From positions 3,172,858 through 3,236,857 of the forward strand of contig OY811984.1 of the NCBI GenBank assembly GCA_963681505.1: DNA of 64,000 nucleotides, in the 5' to 3' direction. The notes beneath the pieces were generated by a model, which was not told the origin of the DNA, searched no databases, and saw nothing but the letters and a program-made list of their open reading frames with translations. The translations under genes and the position numbers were made by a program. Shown piece by piece: positions 42,901 through 49,876 of this stretch. How positions within the stretch are numbered: position 1 is the stretch's first letter; every line of letters starts with the position of its first letter. The stretch is from Eunapius fragilis (taxonomy: Eukaryota; Porifera; Demospongiae; Spongillida; Spongillidae).

Positions 42901-43310
42901 GATCACAAGTATTAAAAGTTATAGGAGAAAGCTAGAAAGGTGAGAAAATAGCCCTACAGGACAAGACAGAATGACAGTAAATGTTGATACATTACATGAA
43001 GCAATAGAATCAATTGTCATTGTTGGTTATTTGTTACATTCTCCTGCACACGCAATAAGGTACAGTTCATGTACATGTATACTGTATGCATTGGGGAGGT
43101 CAAGTATTTATGCACAGTGTACATTACAAACTGTGCATTCTATCATTGTCCTCAATACTTACAATCAACACTCATCACATGAACAAACATCAACATGAAG
43201 AGACTAGAATCAGATCACACATGTACCTGATACGTGTCATTGACGTTGACACCAAGTAATAGCAGTCGCTGAACAGTTTGCACATCACCAGCCTGGCATG
43301 CGTCACACAA
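1796..43310 (-). CDS. Ankyrin–ROC–COR–Death domain gene (DAPK/ROCO-like), multi-exon
   Basis: Recognised exons in transcript order are 43227-43310, 40120-40200, 38163-38243, 29017-29097, 25801-25881, 24030-24110, 19211-19291, 14470-14712, 4562-4621, 2321-3941 and 1796-2109. All junctions are phase 0 except the last, which is phase 1. The order ankyrin repeats, Ras-like ROC GTPase, COR and Death domain matches the C-terminal half of animal DAPK1. No kinase domain is visible, and the true start must lie upstream of 43310 in an exon I did not find. In this family ROC binds GTP, COR mediates dimerisation, and Death domains recruit apoptosis or immune partners. The chain of exons is inferred from splice motifs and phase. 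Directly joined, the 81-nt ankyrin exons give 27-residue repeats, six short of a canonical 33, so small exons are probably missing or some copies are skipped. Confidence 0.7.
2321..3941 (-). CDS. ROCO gene exon: ROC GTPase (G3 to end) and COR domain
   Basis: This is a single 1621-nt exon with acceptor CTTTTCAG at 3942-3949 and donor CAG|GTGATT at 2320, encoding about 540 residues. Residues 1-36 read NYFRAVEPPKPLTAGIIPYN and, a few residues on, the G3 motif DLAGQ at 32-36 followed by PEYYTSH, as in ROC domains. THADK at about residues 100-104 fits the G4 base-recognition motif. The rest, from about residue 170, matches the length and pattern of a COR domain plus a linker, including a conserved-looking FGWLMRTNEEHQFFHNRFL stretch. 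No internal stop or frameshift is present, so the exon looks intact. An open ATG at 3860 is internal to the ROC domain and not a likely start. Confidence 0.87.
4562..4621 (-). CDS. ROCO gene 60-nt exon in the ROC domain
   Basis: The acceptor CCTTGCACAG and donor AAG|GTGAGT frame a 60-nt phase 0-0 exon encoding AVMRIYDCNDEVGSTMDLLK. It sits between the P-loop exon at 14.5 kb and the exon starting at 3941. Joined, it gives a P-loop GNSGAGKSTLAQ, then this segment, then the switch region with TAGIIP, which is the spacing expected of a ROC domain. The 620-nt intron downstream of it (3942-4561) holds nothing I recognise. Confidence 0.72.
4622..6109 (-). other. Intronic sequence of the ROCO gene
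   Basis: Part of the ~9.8 kb intron between the 60-nt exon and the P-loop exon. I see no coding exon, transposon end or tandem repeat in it apart from short GT-rich words near 5460-5520. Confidence 0.5.
7225..7260. repeat. (GT)n microsatellite
   Basis: An uninterrupted GT dinucleotide run apart from one T insertion at its start. Confidence 0.9.
7730..7990. repeat. (GTGTGCAT)n microsatellite
   Basis: About 260 nt of GTGTGCATGT-type units with occasional GAGTGCATG and GCATATG variants. The matching place in the second module (about 10131-10200) has only a short version. Confidence 0.9.
8401..8901. repeat. (TATG)n tetranucleotide array ending in (TG)n
   Basis: About 470 nt of TATG units interrupted by TACATG and TGCATG variants, passing at 8871 into a pure TG run. 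The matching place in the second module, 10875-10975, is only about 100 nt long. Confidence 0.95.
9056..9140. repeat. CA-rich microsatellite
   Basis: CACACA runs interspersed with ACATGTACACACCCAC units, in two to three repeats. Confidence 0.85.
9308..9535. repeat. G-rich GGGA/GGGT minisatellite
   Basis: Units of the type GGAGGAGGGAGGGTGGGA are repeated about ten times. The plus strand has closely spaced GGG runs with strong quadruplex or triplex potential. Transcripts of the minus-strand host gene carry the C/T-rich complement. Confidence 0.92.
9696..9860. repeat. (GGGA)n microsatellite
   Basis: A GGGA tetranucleotide array with GAGA and GAAGAA interruptions, separated from the upstream G-rich array by a short copy of the module edge (about 9640-9695). 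Confidence 0.92.
10875..10975. repeat. Short (GT)n(TATG)n(GT)n array in module 2
   Basis: A GT run, about ten TATG units, and another GT run. It is the collapsed counterpart of the long array at 8401-8901, with the same unique flanks on both sides. Confidence 0.9.
11205..11395. repeat. (GGGA)n microsatellite in module 2
   Basis: A GGGA array following the same unique block (ending near ATGATGGGAGGG) as the array at 9308, so it marks the end of the second module. Confidence 0.92.
12899..12942. repeat. (GT)n microsatellite in module 3
   Basis: A pure GT run of about 44 nt, following CTTTGTCACATG, the same lead-in found before the TATG arrays in modules 1 and 2. Confidence 0.9.
14041..14077. 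repeat. (AT)n palindrome
   Basis: Two short ATATAT runs flank ATAATTATT, making a self-complementary stretch just outside the right arm of the foldback element. Confidence 0.7.
14470..14712 (-). CDS. ROCO gene exon: last ankyrin repeats and P-loop (G1) of ROC
   Basis: The acceptor CTGCAAG ends at 14713 and the donor CAG|GTATGT follows 14470, giving a 243-nt phase 0-0 exon of 81 codons. It begins GSTPLHVAVRKGHTDCVKKL, one ankyrin repeat, continues with DVNIKDTDGKTPVMLASG of a second, partial repeat, and ends with a nucleotide-binding P-loop GNSGAGKSTLAQ. The P-loop lysine and serine are intact. Ankyrin repeats leading straight into a P-loop is the layout of the DAPK1 ankyrin–ROC junction. Confidence 0.85.
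14713..19210 (-). other. ROCO gene intron made of satellite monomers
   Basis: Apart from about 300 nt of unique sequence next to the exon, the intron consists of diverged satellite monomers and the minisatellite at 17255-17760. Repeated short open frames on both strands in the monomers begin and end at arbitrary places and carry no recognisable domain. Confidence 0.6.
17255..17760. repeat. Minisatellite of ATTGCCATGGTCAACACCAT units
   Basis: About 500 nt of related units. The best-preserved part (about 17405-17575) is three copies of a unit of about 55 nt that contains GCCATGGTCAACACCATGAC and GACTATGGACTATCC. Flanking copies are more diverged and contain GTTGCTATGGCC. Single diverged units recur near 23400, 28385 and 39490 within the satellite. 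Confidence 0.85.
19211..19291 (-). CDS. ROCO gene 81-nt ankyrin exon, copy 6
   Basis: Acceptor TGTTACAG, donor GTGAGTCAC, phase 0-0, 27 codons. It reads TPLYRAASNGHIAVVEMLLK followed by AGADVNQ. It differs from the commonest copy by Arg for Gly after TPLY, Ser-Asn at the loop positions and a final Gln. It is the last 81-nt copy before the P-loop exon. Confidence 0.8.
21641..22328 (+). pseudogene. PIF/Harbinger transposase, C-terminal catalytic part
   Basis: The frame starts after a junction with satellite sequence near 21640 and reads FRDKWNCFNCIGALDGKHI, then KHHFSIVLLALVDADYKF, VADDAFPLKDYL and RARRIVENAFGILANRFRI. These are the DDE_Tnp_4/HARBI1-type catalytic blocks. The three acidic residues are present, at 21683 (GALDGKH), 21953-21958 (ADDAFP) and 22064 (VENAFG). 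A one-base loss near 22150 shifts the frame; the C-terminal block ACCSLHNFLR continues in the next frame to a stop at 22326-22328. The N-terminal half is absent here and lies on the opposite strand at 22694-23170. The element is therefore inactive. The strand is opposite to the host gene. Confidence 0.85.
22500..22627 (+). mobile_element. 3' terminal region of the Harbinger element
   Basis: The stretch from CAATTTTCCATCAAAATTCT to TTTACTTG matches, with several substitutions, the right arm of the 237-bp palindrome at 61450-61686. Shared words include ACACCACCATTG, TCAATCCTA and TCGTTAGAGAA/TTGTTAGAGAA. It lies directly downstream of the catalytic fragment, so it is most likely the terminal inverted repeat region of that element. 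Satellite sequence resumes right after it. Confidence 0.65.
22628..22693. repeat. Satellite fragment between the two Harbinger halves
   Basis: About 65 nt matching the satellite block around AAAACCAATGAAGGGAACTT, in the usual orientation. It separates the plus-strand C-terminal half from the minus-strand N-terminal half. Confidence 0.7.
22694..23170 (-). pseudogene. PIF/Harbinger transposase, N-terminal part, inverted
   Basis: This is an open frame of 158 codons on the minus strand. Its basic start RLKNRRRKRRERSMWVKKW and the blocks GAYEHLLQEL, YRNFVRMDAATFEELL and ERLALTLRFLATG are typical of the N-terminal half of Harbinger transposases. It breaks off after TIGQIIPV at a junction with satellite sequence. 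About 50 residues that would join it to the catalytic half at 21641 are missing, and the two halves face opposite directions. It is either one rearranged copy or two independent truncated insertions. Confidence 0.8.
24030..24110 (-). CDS. ROCO gene 81-nt ankyrin exon, copy 5
   Basis: Acceptor TGTTACAG, donor AAA|GTGAGT, phase 0-0. It reads TPLYGAAENGHIAVVEMLLK followed by AGADVNK, the commonest form of the repeat. It is flanked on both sides by satellite monomers and by the same approximately 100-nt unique intron edges as the other copies. Confidence 0.82.
25801..25881 (-). CDS. ROCO gene 81-nt ankyrin exon, copy 4
   Basis: Acceptor TGTTACAG, donor AAA|GTGAGT, phase 0-0. It reads SPLYGAAVNG and then as copy 5. 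The first residue is Ser instead of Thr, and the first loop residue is Val. The intron edge just outside the donor is shorter than in other copies because an ATGATGGCC junction interrupts it. Confidence 0.82.
29017..29097 (-). CDS. ROCO gene 81-nt ankyrin exon, copy 3
   Basis: Phase 0-0, with the acceptor shifted to TGCTACAG and donor AAA|GTGAGT. It reads TPLYGAAKQGHIAVVEMLLK followed by AGADVNK. The Lys-Gln pair at the loop is unique to this copy and needs at least three nucleotide changes from the Glu-Asn form, while the surrounding codons are unchanged. Confidence 0.82.
30311..30967. mobile_element. Palindromic MITE, hAT-like, copy 1
   Basis: The ends are CGAGGGGGG and CCCCCCTCG, and almost the whole 657 bp is an inverted repeat. 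The outer ~170 bp of each arm include GATGGGGTCCATACAGATTT and its complement, and inner arms pair around ATCGATCGAT. It is flanked on both sides by the 8-bp direct repeat ATAAAGAG (30303-30310 and 30968-30975). An 8-bp target duplication with G-rich short ends is typical of hAT. No coding capacity, so it would depend on a transposase supplied in trans. Confidence 0.85.
34149..34806. mobile_element. Palindromic MITE, hAT-like, copy 2
   Basis: A duplicate of the MITE at 30311, carried by the 3838-bp tandem duplication, with the same flanking ATAAAGAG at 34141-34148 and 34807-34814. It differs from copy 1 at a few positions, including the length of the terminal G run. Confidence 0.85.
38163..38243 (-). 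CDS. ROCO gene 81-nt ankyrin exon, copy 2
   Basis: Phase 0-0, acceptor TGTTACAG, donor CAA|GTGAGT. It reads TPLYRAAENGHIAVVEMLLK followed by AGADVNQ. It combines the Arg and the final Gln seen in copy 6 with the Glu-Asn loop of copy 5, which suggests exchange between copies. Confidence 0.82.
40120..40200 (-). CDS. ROCO gene 81-nt ankyrin exon, copy 1
   Basis: Phase 0-0, acceptor TGTTACAG, donor AAA|GTGAGT. It reads TPLYGAASNGHIAVVEMLLK followed by AGADVNK. It shares the CCA and GCG synonymous codons and the Ser-Asn loop with copy 6 but has Gly and Lys where copy 6 has Arg and Gln. Confidence 0.82.
43227..43310 (-). CDS. ROCO gene first recognised ankyrin exon
   Basis: Acceptor TTTTTTGATCAACAG, donor CAG|GTACATGTG, 84 nt, phase 0-0. 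It encodes LCDACQAGDVQTVQRLLLLG followed by VNVNDTYQ, which reads like the first, capping ankyrin repeat of an array. It has no start codon, so at least one more exon must lie further right. I could not identify it between 43310 and 47400. Confidence 0.7.
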
Positions 43311-44759
43311 CTGTTGATCAAAAAAAAGTATACTCTGTACAGGGCATTGCATGTGATGTAACACCATGATGCAGAGGAGCAATACCATTACATCATGTAT
43401 GTTCACATATTCACTAATACTGCATAGGCAGTAGAAGGTATTTGAGATTAGTCAAGCCCATGATTAATTGATTTATTAACATCGCACCATGCCTACGTTT
43501 CAACTGAAAATTTATAATTACAGAGATGAATGGCATGTAATTGAAGAGCCTGAATGTTTGTTATCATTCCCACTAATGAACTCCTTAGTGATGCCAATGC
43601 AAATTTAATATCATGAAGTTAATTGATGTGTTCATACTGTCTGTGCATGTATCATCATTCAGAGCTGCAATAAAAGAGAGATGAATACACAAGCCATGAT
43701 AATCATATGCAGAATGAACAGCTGAAATTGATGGCGTTAAATATGATGTGAAGTGGAATAAATGCTAATATTCGTGCTGCAGATTACAATGTCATTATGG
43801 TAGATGAGTGAACGGATTTTGCAAATCGCGATAGAAGTCATAGGATGGTGTTGAACCATGCCTGGCTAGATCTCTGGAGTCATAGGATGGTGATGAACCG
43901 TTGTAACCAAAAGAACACTTCGAAGGATTGCCGAAAACCAAAAATGCAACGATAGCTGCATGTCCCGCTTCATAAAAATGGCCTCCATGTTGTCATATTT
44001 ACCTCATACTCACTAAGCAGACGATGCTTAGCAGCCACTAATTAAATAGGTTTAGATAAAAGTACATTGTGACTGTTCCAATACGTGTAACTTTGGAACA
44101 TAGCGATAAACACTTATATAAAGTACTCAATAAGGATATGAAGATTAAATGACTCCGATCCAAGATAGGTTAGGCCATGGACTGGTCAGACTGACCAGTT
44201 CTGCCCTCACTGTACTGAATACTAGATCCCAGGTTAATTCCTGTCCACTAAACTATCCTAGGTCCTGTTACTACATTACTGGTCATCAAAGTCTTGAGAT
44301 CATTTGCATCATTACAGTTATCTTCATAGAAGGAGAATAAATCAGATGCAAGAGTTTAAGCAGGATAAGTAAACACAATGATCTGAACCTGCACCAGTAG
44401 GTTGAATATACGATTGATTGATGGTTAATGAATGTCATTAAAAAATTTAAGTTGCACCGGGACAACGAAGAAATGGATCACTTATCTCTTTGTTGAAATC
44501 GAACGACAACAGTAAGATCTACATTTTCATGTTAATTTCATGTCATAAAACTATGCGCTTCTAGACAAAGGACATGTTTCTAGTGCCCATGCCCAAAAAA
44601 ACTGTTGGTCTTCGTCGTCGTCTTCTTCTAATTCTTAGGAAGGTATAACTTGAAGAACAGCAATAAAACCAATCGCTTCTAAATTTACTGGCACGGTGCC
44701 CCTTAAGGTCATATAGTCGCATATCCACCAAAAGTAGCAAGCAAGCATTATGTATACAA
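43311..44759. other. Gene-poor stretch upstream of the first recognised ROCO exon
   Basis: No supported exon, repeat array or transposon end. It should hold the missing 5' exon or promoter of the ROCO gene if that gene begins nearby, but no clear start was found. A short palindrome GGACTGGTCAGACTGACCAG lies near 44178. Confidence 0.4.
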
Positions 44760-44923
44760 GAAAGAACCGACCAAGTTAAAACCGAAATAACTATTGATAG
44801 GATGAAGATAAATGAAACTAAGTCCGATGGGTCGCTCGAACCCTCGGTTTTAGGTTCAAAATACTAGACTTTTATCTTCATTCTATCAAGAGTTATTTCG
44901 CTTTTAACCCGGTCGGTTCTTTC
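44760..44923. mobile_element. 164-bp hairpin element
   Basis: GAAAGAACCGACCAAGTTAA and the following ~40 nt at the left end are matched, with a few mismatches, by the reverse complement of the right end, which finishes CCGGTCGGTTCTTTC. The loop is about 45 nt. It looks like a small foldback MITE. The class is unknown, and no clear target duplication was seen. Confidence 0.65.
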
Positions 44924-45059
44924 ATGGACACCCTGTATAGAAATAAATTTTAATTAATAATGTTAGACAGTATATATGCTCCAACATGCACTAAATTTAT
45001 TTGGTGTTCCAATCGCAATTTAATCATTATTTTGGCTAGTGAAGTTGTTTTTCTAAAAA

Positions 45060-45370
45060 TGCCTTTGTGTACTCAAAAGAAGAGATCCAAGCAACAAGCA
45101 GAATACTTCCAAAAGCAAGATGAGAACAAGGGTAAAGCCCGAGCGTGCTACAAGGCCGATGCCGAAGTAGACGACCTCTGTACACGACAGCTACAATGCA
45201 GATATTGAATCTAAGCGATCTGCAAAAAGGCAGCGATATCATGAGGACATCAAGGAGAACCATGCTGCTAAAAACCAGTGACATCAAGAGACCTCAAGGA
45301 GAACTGTGCTGCAAAAAGACAGCGATATCAAAAGGACCTTGAGGAGAATTGTGATGCTAAAAGGTAGATA
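45060..45370 (+). pseudogene. Relic of a basic repeat protein
   Basis: Read across two frames, the stretch gives MPLCTQKKRSKQQAEYF, GKARACYKADAEVDD, then, after a frame change near 45180, DSYNADIESKRSAKRQRYHE and DIKENHAAK. Further units follow in a third frame. This R/K-rich pattern with about 15 residues per unit resembles the basic repeats that precede helicase or transposase domains in some invertebrate transposons. The frame changes make it a pseudogene. The assignment is from memory of the pattern and is tentative. Confidence 0.4.
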
Positions 45371-45889
45371 TACAAGGGCAATTCAGCTGCCATTGAGGGA
45401 GCTAATAGGAGTCGGTATTGGAAGGGTCTTATAACTACTACTACTAGGATCATTGGGATGATTATTGAAATGTCGCTTCAGCAATGGATTTTACTCAATT
45501 ACGTATACAGTGAGCAATCTATATCAAAATCGTTTTCTGTTGGAGTAAGGGGGTGATGGCGCGCTATATTAGTCCTTGTCGATCCCTCCCTTGCGTGCAT
45601 CTGTTCTCACATGCACCTCGCCCTTCCCCAGGCCGCTGTTCCCCTTCCTACTGGCCCATGCACATATAGTTGGGCACCACACCACCACGTCACAAATGAT
45701 CATCCCCCGTTGTCAGTCACCTTCCCGACAGCGAAAAATAACTCAACATTTTAAATTTCTATCCGGACACAGTAAACTAATAAGGTTGCTTACAACACAC
45801 CAACATACCTCCTTTATTCCAGCAGTATTTTTCTCATTCGAAGCTCTCTCCATGTTACTGCAAAGGCTGTTTTATGTTTATGTCACGTG

Positions 45890-45988
45890 ACTACATATAA
45901 ATTTGCCTCACGTCTATGCTAGAAAAATGGGCAGGAGAAAGAAAGAAAAAGGAAAGAAGCGGCGGCAATGTGTCAAGGCATTACAAGG
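45890..45988 (+). other. Possible promoter and first exon of a plus-strand gene
   Basis: A TATA-like CATATAAATTT at about 45891 is followed by an ATG at 45927 that opens MGRRKKEKGKKRRQCVKALQ and then a GTATAT donor-like site. Lysine- and arginine-rich N-termini of this kind are common in nuclear proteins. No downstream exon was recognised, and a TIR element begins at 46227. Another, overlapping frame from 45916 stays open to 46269 but ends inside that element. Weak support. Confidence 0.25.
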
Positions 45989-46226
45989 TATATACTAAGA
46001 AAGCAAAGCAGGTGGGGGTGGTTGGAGATGATAGTTTGACTGGTCCGCTTGTAGCTGGGAGGTTAGATGAGACAACGGCGAGCACAAGATATGATAGCGC
46101 TAGCCTGAGCGGGAGTGTTTTTGAAGTGCATTGCAATACGGTCGTAGTTGCTGACGGTAGGGAAAGTGATCATATTTTGTTTCCCGTACCACATAGTGAT
46201 CAGAGAGATGCATCAGGGTCATTGTT

Positions 46227-46507
46227 CAGGGACGTAGCACTCATTATAGGAGTGGTCCGGCGAATTTAATTACTTCATAATACAATTAAAAAACTCTTTT
46301 AAACCATGAACTGTTATAGCAAAATCACAAATTAAAACAGAGAAAATAACCCTGGCCGATGTTGTGAACCCGCGATTCACTTGCACTCGCAATGACCTGG
46401 TTGTTATATAGTATAATGAACAGACGCACATTTAAAAAAAAATTAAGTGCAGGGGGAAAAGTGGTCCGGCGAAAGCCGGACTTGCCGGACCTATTCCTAC
46501 GTCCCTG
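46227..46507. mobile_element. 281-bp TIR element (CAGGGACGTAG ends), 5-bp target duplication
   Basis: It starts CAGGGACGTAG and ends CTACGTCCCTG. Just inside the ends, GTGGTCCGGCGAA recurs on both sides. It is flanked by the 5-bp direct repeat TTGTT (46222-46226 and 46508-46512). CAGGG ends resemble hAT-type elements, in which 5-bp duplications also occur in some lineages. It has no coding capacity. Confidence 0.7.
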
Positions 46508-47433
46508 TTGTTGTCCAGTGAAGCGTAGGCCTATGACTTATCTGCGCATCCACCTACACCATCAGTTATTCCAATCATAACTATCCATTGAATGTAACCA
46601 TAGATTATCTATGATGTAACAGCAGAAATTGATGAGTTCAAGAATGACATTGGACTATTCTTAATTGGTAAACACAAGCAATGACTTAAGGCCAAAAGTA
46701 TCATTTCCTTCAGCATCATTTTGTACCTTCAATAGATCATACTTTTCCTGAGGAATACATGGGAGGATGTAAGCGACGTTTTTACTAACATCGATATGGA
46801 AGAGGTTAATTGTCAATATGTTTGCACATATGGCACCCAAGACCACTCGAAATGACTACATTAGTTGATTCATTGTTCTAACAATCATGTCATCTGTTTT
46901 TAGATCAAATGTATTCAGCTATCATTTTATGATATAGATGGATAATCCCATGTTACAGAACGTTGATTTGATGCCTCCATGTTGAATGTCTGCATGCATG
47001 ATTCATGAATGCATGCACGAGTAATTTCTAATCAGGTAACAATCCTGTGCCAATATTGTCATTAGTCAATGCAAGTGTATTAGATTGGTTTTCATGATGG
47101 AGTGGAAAGGGTCAAAAATATTGATAATGCATGGTTGTAGTAATTAATCGGTCTCCCTTAGTTATGCAACTTTAGGTTACTTTTTAGCGCCACTATCTTG
47201 AATAGCATCATACAAAGCATCGATGTACAAAATGGAAATAACTCTCAAAATATATATTGTTGTAATTAAAGTCACAAATTCGACCTCCCCATTTCCTGAA
47301 GGCTGCGTACGCCCATGCGCGTGCTGTGTACGGTGGCCCTGGAGGTCGCGCTGTGGTACAATGCGGTATGTGCGGTTTTGCTGTCGTACATCGTACAACC
47401 CCCGGAAATGCTGGCTTACATAGTGCCACTTTG
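46508..47433. other. Gene-poor stretch left of the giant palindrome
   Basis: No supported gene. A GCATGCATGATTCATGAATG palindrome lies near 46990. At 47329 the word TACGGTGGCCCTGGAGGTCG closely matches the end of the palindromic element at 53909. Confidence 0.5.
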
Positions 47434-48286
47434 TATGGAATGTCATTTGTGCCAAAATTACACGCAAAATCTGTTATCGAAACCCGCAACACCGCAAGCC
47501 ATTGTGCAGCGCGTTTCTATGCAGCGCGTGCTGTGCGAAGCTGTTTGATCTTACCGTATATCTTATAATACACTTGGTAATACTATATCTGTCTCAGTAC
47601 CATACCGTTCTTTTCTCTGCCTGGAGTTACTTTTCCTGGTAAACCGATTCTTACATACCCAGTTTGGTAGCCTACGTCGAATCAATCGTGCTCTAATAGG
47701 CGCGCCCCTTTTTCTGGAGACTACATAGCTAGTTTGGTGAATTCCGAATAATCATGTATTTAAAATGCTCTAGACCTTTGCTAGTTGATAAGTGGTCAAG
47801 AAATGGATAGTCTTTATTCGTCACCGTGGTGCAGTTATATTAACCTGGTAAGCCCTACGAATCAATTCTGTGCCTTGTACAAACTATACTTGTACGTATT
47901 AAAAAATAAAAATAAAAAAAGGTATATGTAGTGACAGTACAGTCACTTGAACTAAAAAGCCTGCCGACTGAAGTTCGAATTGCATCAAATAAATTATTGC
48001 ATTGAACGATAAAAAGTCACGGGTCGAAATACGGGAACATTTGCAAGTTCCTTTAAAATTAATAGCATGTAGTGAGAAGCATATGCACACAACTATACAG
48101 AACACAACCTGTTCCAAACAGTGCAAGCGCTTATATAAAGAAGCCATGCAATGTCTAGATTATATAATGTCAAGCCTAATGTTGTTGTACTCTGATCATT
48201 GTTTCAACCTCTTTAATTGGTTCCGATTTCCAGGTCATCAGAAAAATCTTCCCCTGTCATCATATGTACATAAACCAAAAACAATA

Positions 48287-48520
48287 ACATATTGTGGAAT
48301 GAAATCACTTAACTCACCATCCCTGGCTTCAGCAATTCTGTCATCCAAGACCATCTTCAGTGTCTGCTGATCTGTCATGTGCCAGAACCACACACCACTT
48401 TTATGGTCAAAATGTTTGTGTTGAAGTGCACGTGACATGTTGTGCTTTTGCAGATTCACTGATGTCCCCTTTATAGCTGCCCAGTTTAGTTGCTTTAAAC
48501 AACATTCCCATTTCTATTTA
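48287..48520 (-). CDS. Unidentified exon-like frame, left arm copy
   Basis: The open frame on the minus strand reads through WAAIKGTSVNL, QKHNMSRALQHKHFDHKSGV and WFWHMTDQQTLKMVLDDRIA, and ends EARDG at a GTGAGT donor-like site near 48320. The reading continues open to 48238. An intact copy lies in the right arm at 58562. I do not recognise the family. The pattern of aromatic and charged residues and the donor suggest a real, possibly captured, exon. Confidence 0.35.
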
Positions 48521-49085
48521 TTGCACACCTTGATATAGAAGGTGATACATGAAGCACTTTTGTCCCACATATGGGCAAGGTAACACGCCTTATTCAACAT
48601 ACTAAACTTAGTACTGACAGAAAACATACTGGCAGTCAGTGCACTACAAAGGCATATGCATAACTTTATTAATATTGATATTGAACTTATGCAAAAAAAA
48701 ACAACCTTAATCGTTACAATACATGCAGCTACCTTTGCAAGTAAAATATACTACTTTTGTTTCCTGCTTCAACTGAACTCTTAAGTCCACAAGGCCAAAA
48801 TATGCTTATTGTGAATCAATGATGACATTGTATCTGTTGCAAAGTTGCATAGCTTATATTTAATATAGATAAGGTTAGGACTTGTGCTTAGGAAATAGAG
48901 GCAATACATGTAGAACACTCATGTATGGCCACCCACATCCCTCAAAAGTTCAAATCAGCAAAACAAAACAATGCAGTTAATTTATTACAAATCCTCAAAA
49001 TAGAATTAAAGTGTCCCAAATAGTGTAAAATTTCATCTTCATGCATGTGACCACTCTCTCACGCGATTAAATACCTTAATTATCG

Positions 49086-49299
49086 TGTGACCCCCCCCCC
49101 ATTTCCCTTTAATGCAAGGTGGAAAGATGCTTTAAATGTGTCGTACTCGTTGTGTCCTTCTAGGCAGTCGCAGGGTTGGATTACAAGTGGATGAAGTCGA
49201 CAAAAGATTCTAAGCTTGCAGAGTCTGTATCGTCGATACAATCCGAGGCAATGAAAAAAATTAATACATCTTGAAGGCTGCAATCCGCCACTGTGCCAG
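49086..49299 (-). pseudogene. HECT-type ubiquitin ligase C-terminal relic, left arm copy
   Basis: It begins at an acceptor CTTTTCAG. The frame reads GTVADCSLQDVLIFFIASDC and ends FVDFIHL at a stop. In another frame the sequence continues QPCDCLEGHNEYDTFKASFH and ALKGNGGG. The LQDVLIFF start, the C-containing PxxxxC-L block and the YDTFK-x8-ALxxxGGG finish fit the last ~75 residues of HECT domains, including a candidate catalytic cysteine. The frame change and stop make it non-functional as read. Family assignment is by pattern only. Confidence 0.5.
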
Positions 49300-49762
49300 C
49301 TGAAAAGAAAAGGTAATGACATTTCAAAATGTAATGCATTGTAATGAGATGGGTCAGTTTCCGCAAAGGTGAGCCTTCGCTATATACAGAAAGTTATTAA
49401 AATGATTCGCTTTGATATCGCTACATCTCCAGAACGGTAAATGCTCTATTTGCTACACTTCATACTACATCATTTCTCTTGCATTAGCTTCGTGCCAGTG
49501 TTACAACGTCCGATACCCCTTGGGGTTCTAACCTGCCATATCTTTGGCAAGAAAAGTCAATTCACTCCTAATTTGGTTTGTACGTAGAGGGATCCTGTAC
49601 CTATTGATTTGTTCTGTTTGTTGATTTTTTTTTCTTTATCCGTTACGGGGATACAACTGTGCAAAGTAATTGCAGGTCGTTTCGCGCCATTTACCTATTA
49701 CGACTGGCATGGTCTTATGGAAATGCAATTACTTCCTGTTAAATAACTATGTCTCCGCCCAT

Positions 49763-49876
49763 CTAAACACTATACAACAAGTACGCGTTTTCGCTTCTTG
49801 CAAACGTCTGGTTCTGTTCCTCTTCAACATAGCGAGCAGAAGCTAAAGATTCGTAGTACGTGGATTCAGCTGCCAT
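49763..49876 (-). CDS. 37-residue ORF, left arm copy
   Basis: ATG at 49876 to TAG at 49763, encoding MAAESTYYESLASARYVEEE and a further 17 residues. It is identical in the right arm (57117-57230) and lies upstream of the HECT relic on the same strand in both arms. It may be the N-terminus of the gene whose C-terminal relic is the HECT piece. No other support. Confidence 0.3.
   Translation of the reverse strand: MAAESTYYESLASARYVEEEQNQTFARSENAYLLYSV

Larger units (their letters stand above)
15030..42960. repeat. Diverged tandem satellite filling the ROCO introns
   Basis: Monomers of roughly 0.25-0.6 kb are recognised by the block TTGGATGATTTTGATTCAAT, which occurs about 35 times in the same orientation (for example near 15510, 16405, 19875, 26390, 32060, 36525, 41930). 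Several subfamilies differ in the block that follows: CAGCCGATAAAAGGGAGAG or CACCAGATAAGCGAGAG. Other recurring words are CCCTTTGGGTTCAATCATTT and GCTATGGCCAAAACCATTCC. The array is interrupted by ankyrin exons, the Harbinger pieces and the MITE copies. The monomers lie inside introns of the minus-strand gene, and the whole array grew by nested duplications that sometimes included an exon. Confidence 0.88.

Noticed and set aside
15030-42960. The recurring word TTGGGGTTCAATC as a possible RNA polymerase III B box of a SINE or tRNA
   Set aside because: No matching A box, cloverleaf or A-rich tail was found. It is just a conserved part of the satellite monomer.
15030-42960. Satellite as a CRISPR-like array
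   Set aside because: Monomers are hundreds of bases long, diverged, lie in introns of a eukaryotic gene and have no regular spacers or cas genes.
47177-47568. Overlapping frames on both strands near 47.2-47.57 kb
   Set aside because: They cross the tip of the giant palindrome and change content at its boundary, so they are unlikely to be one gene.
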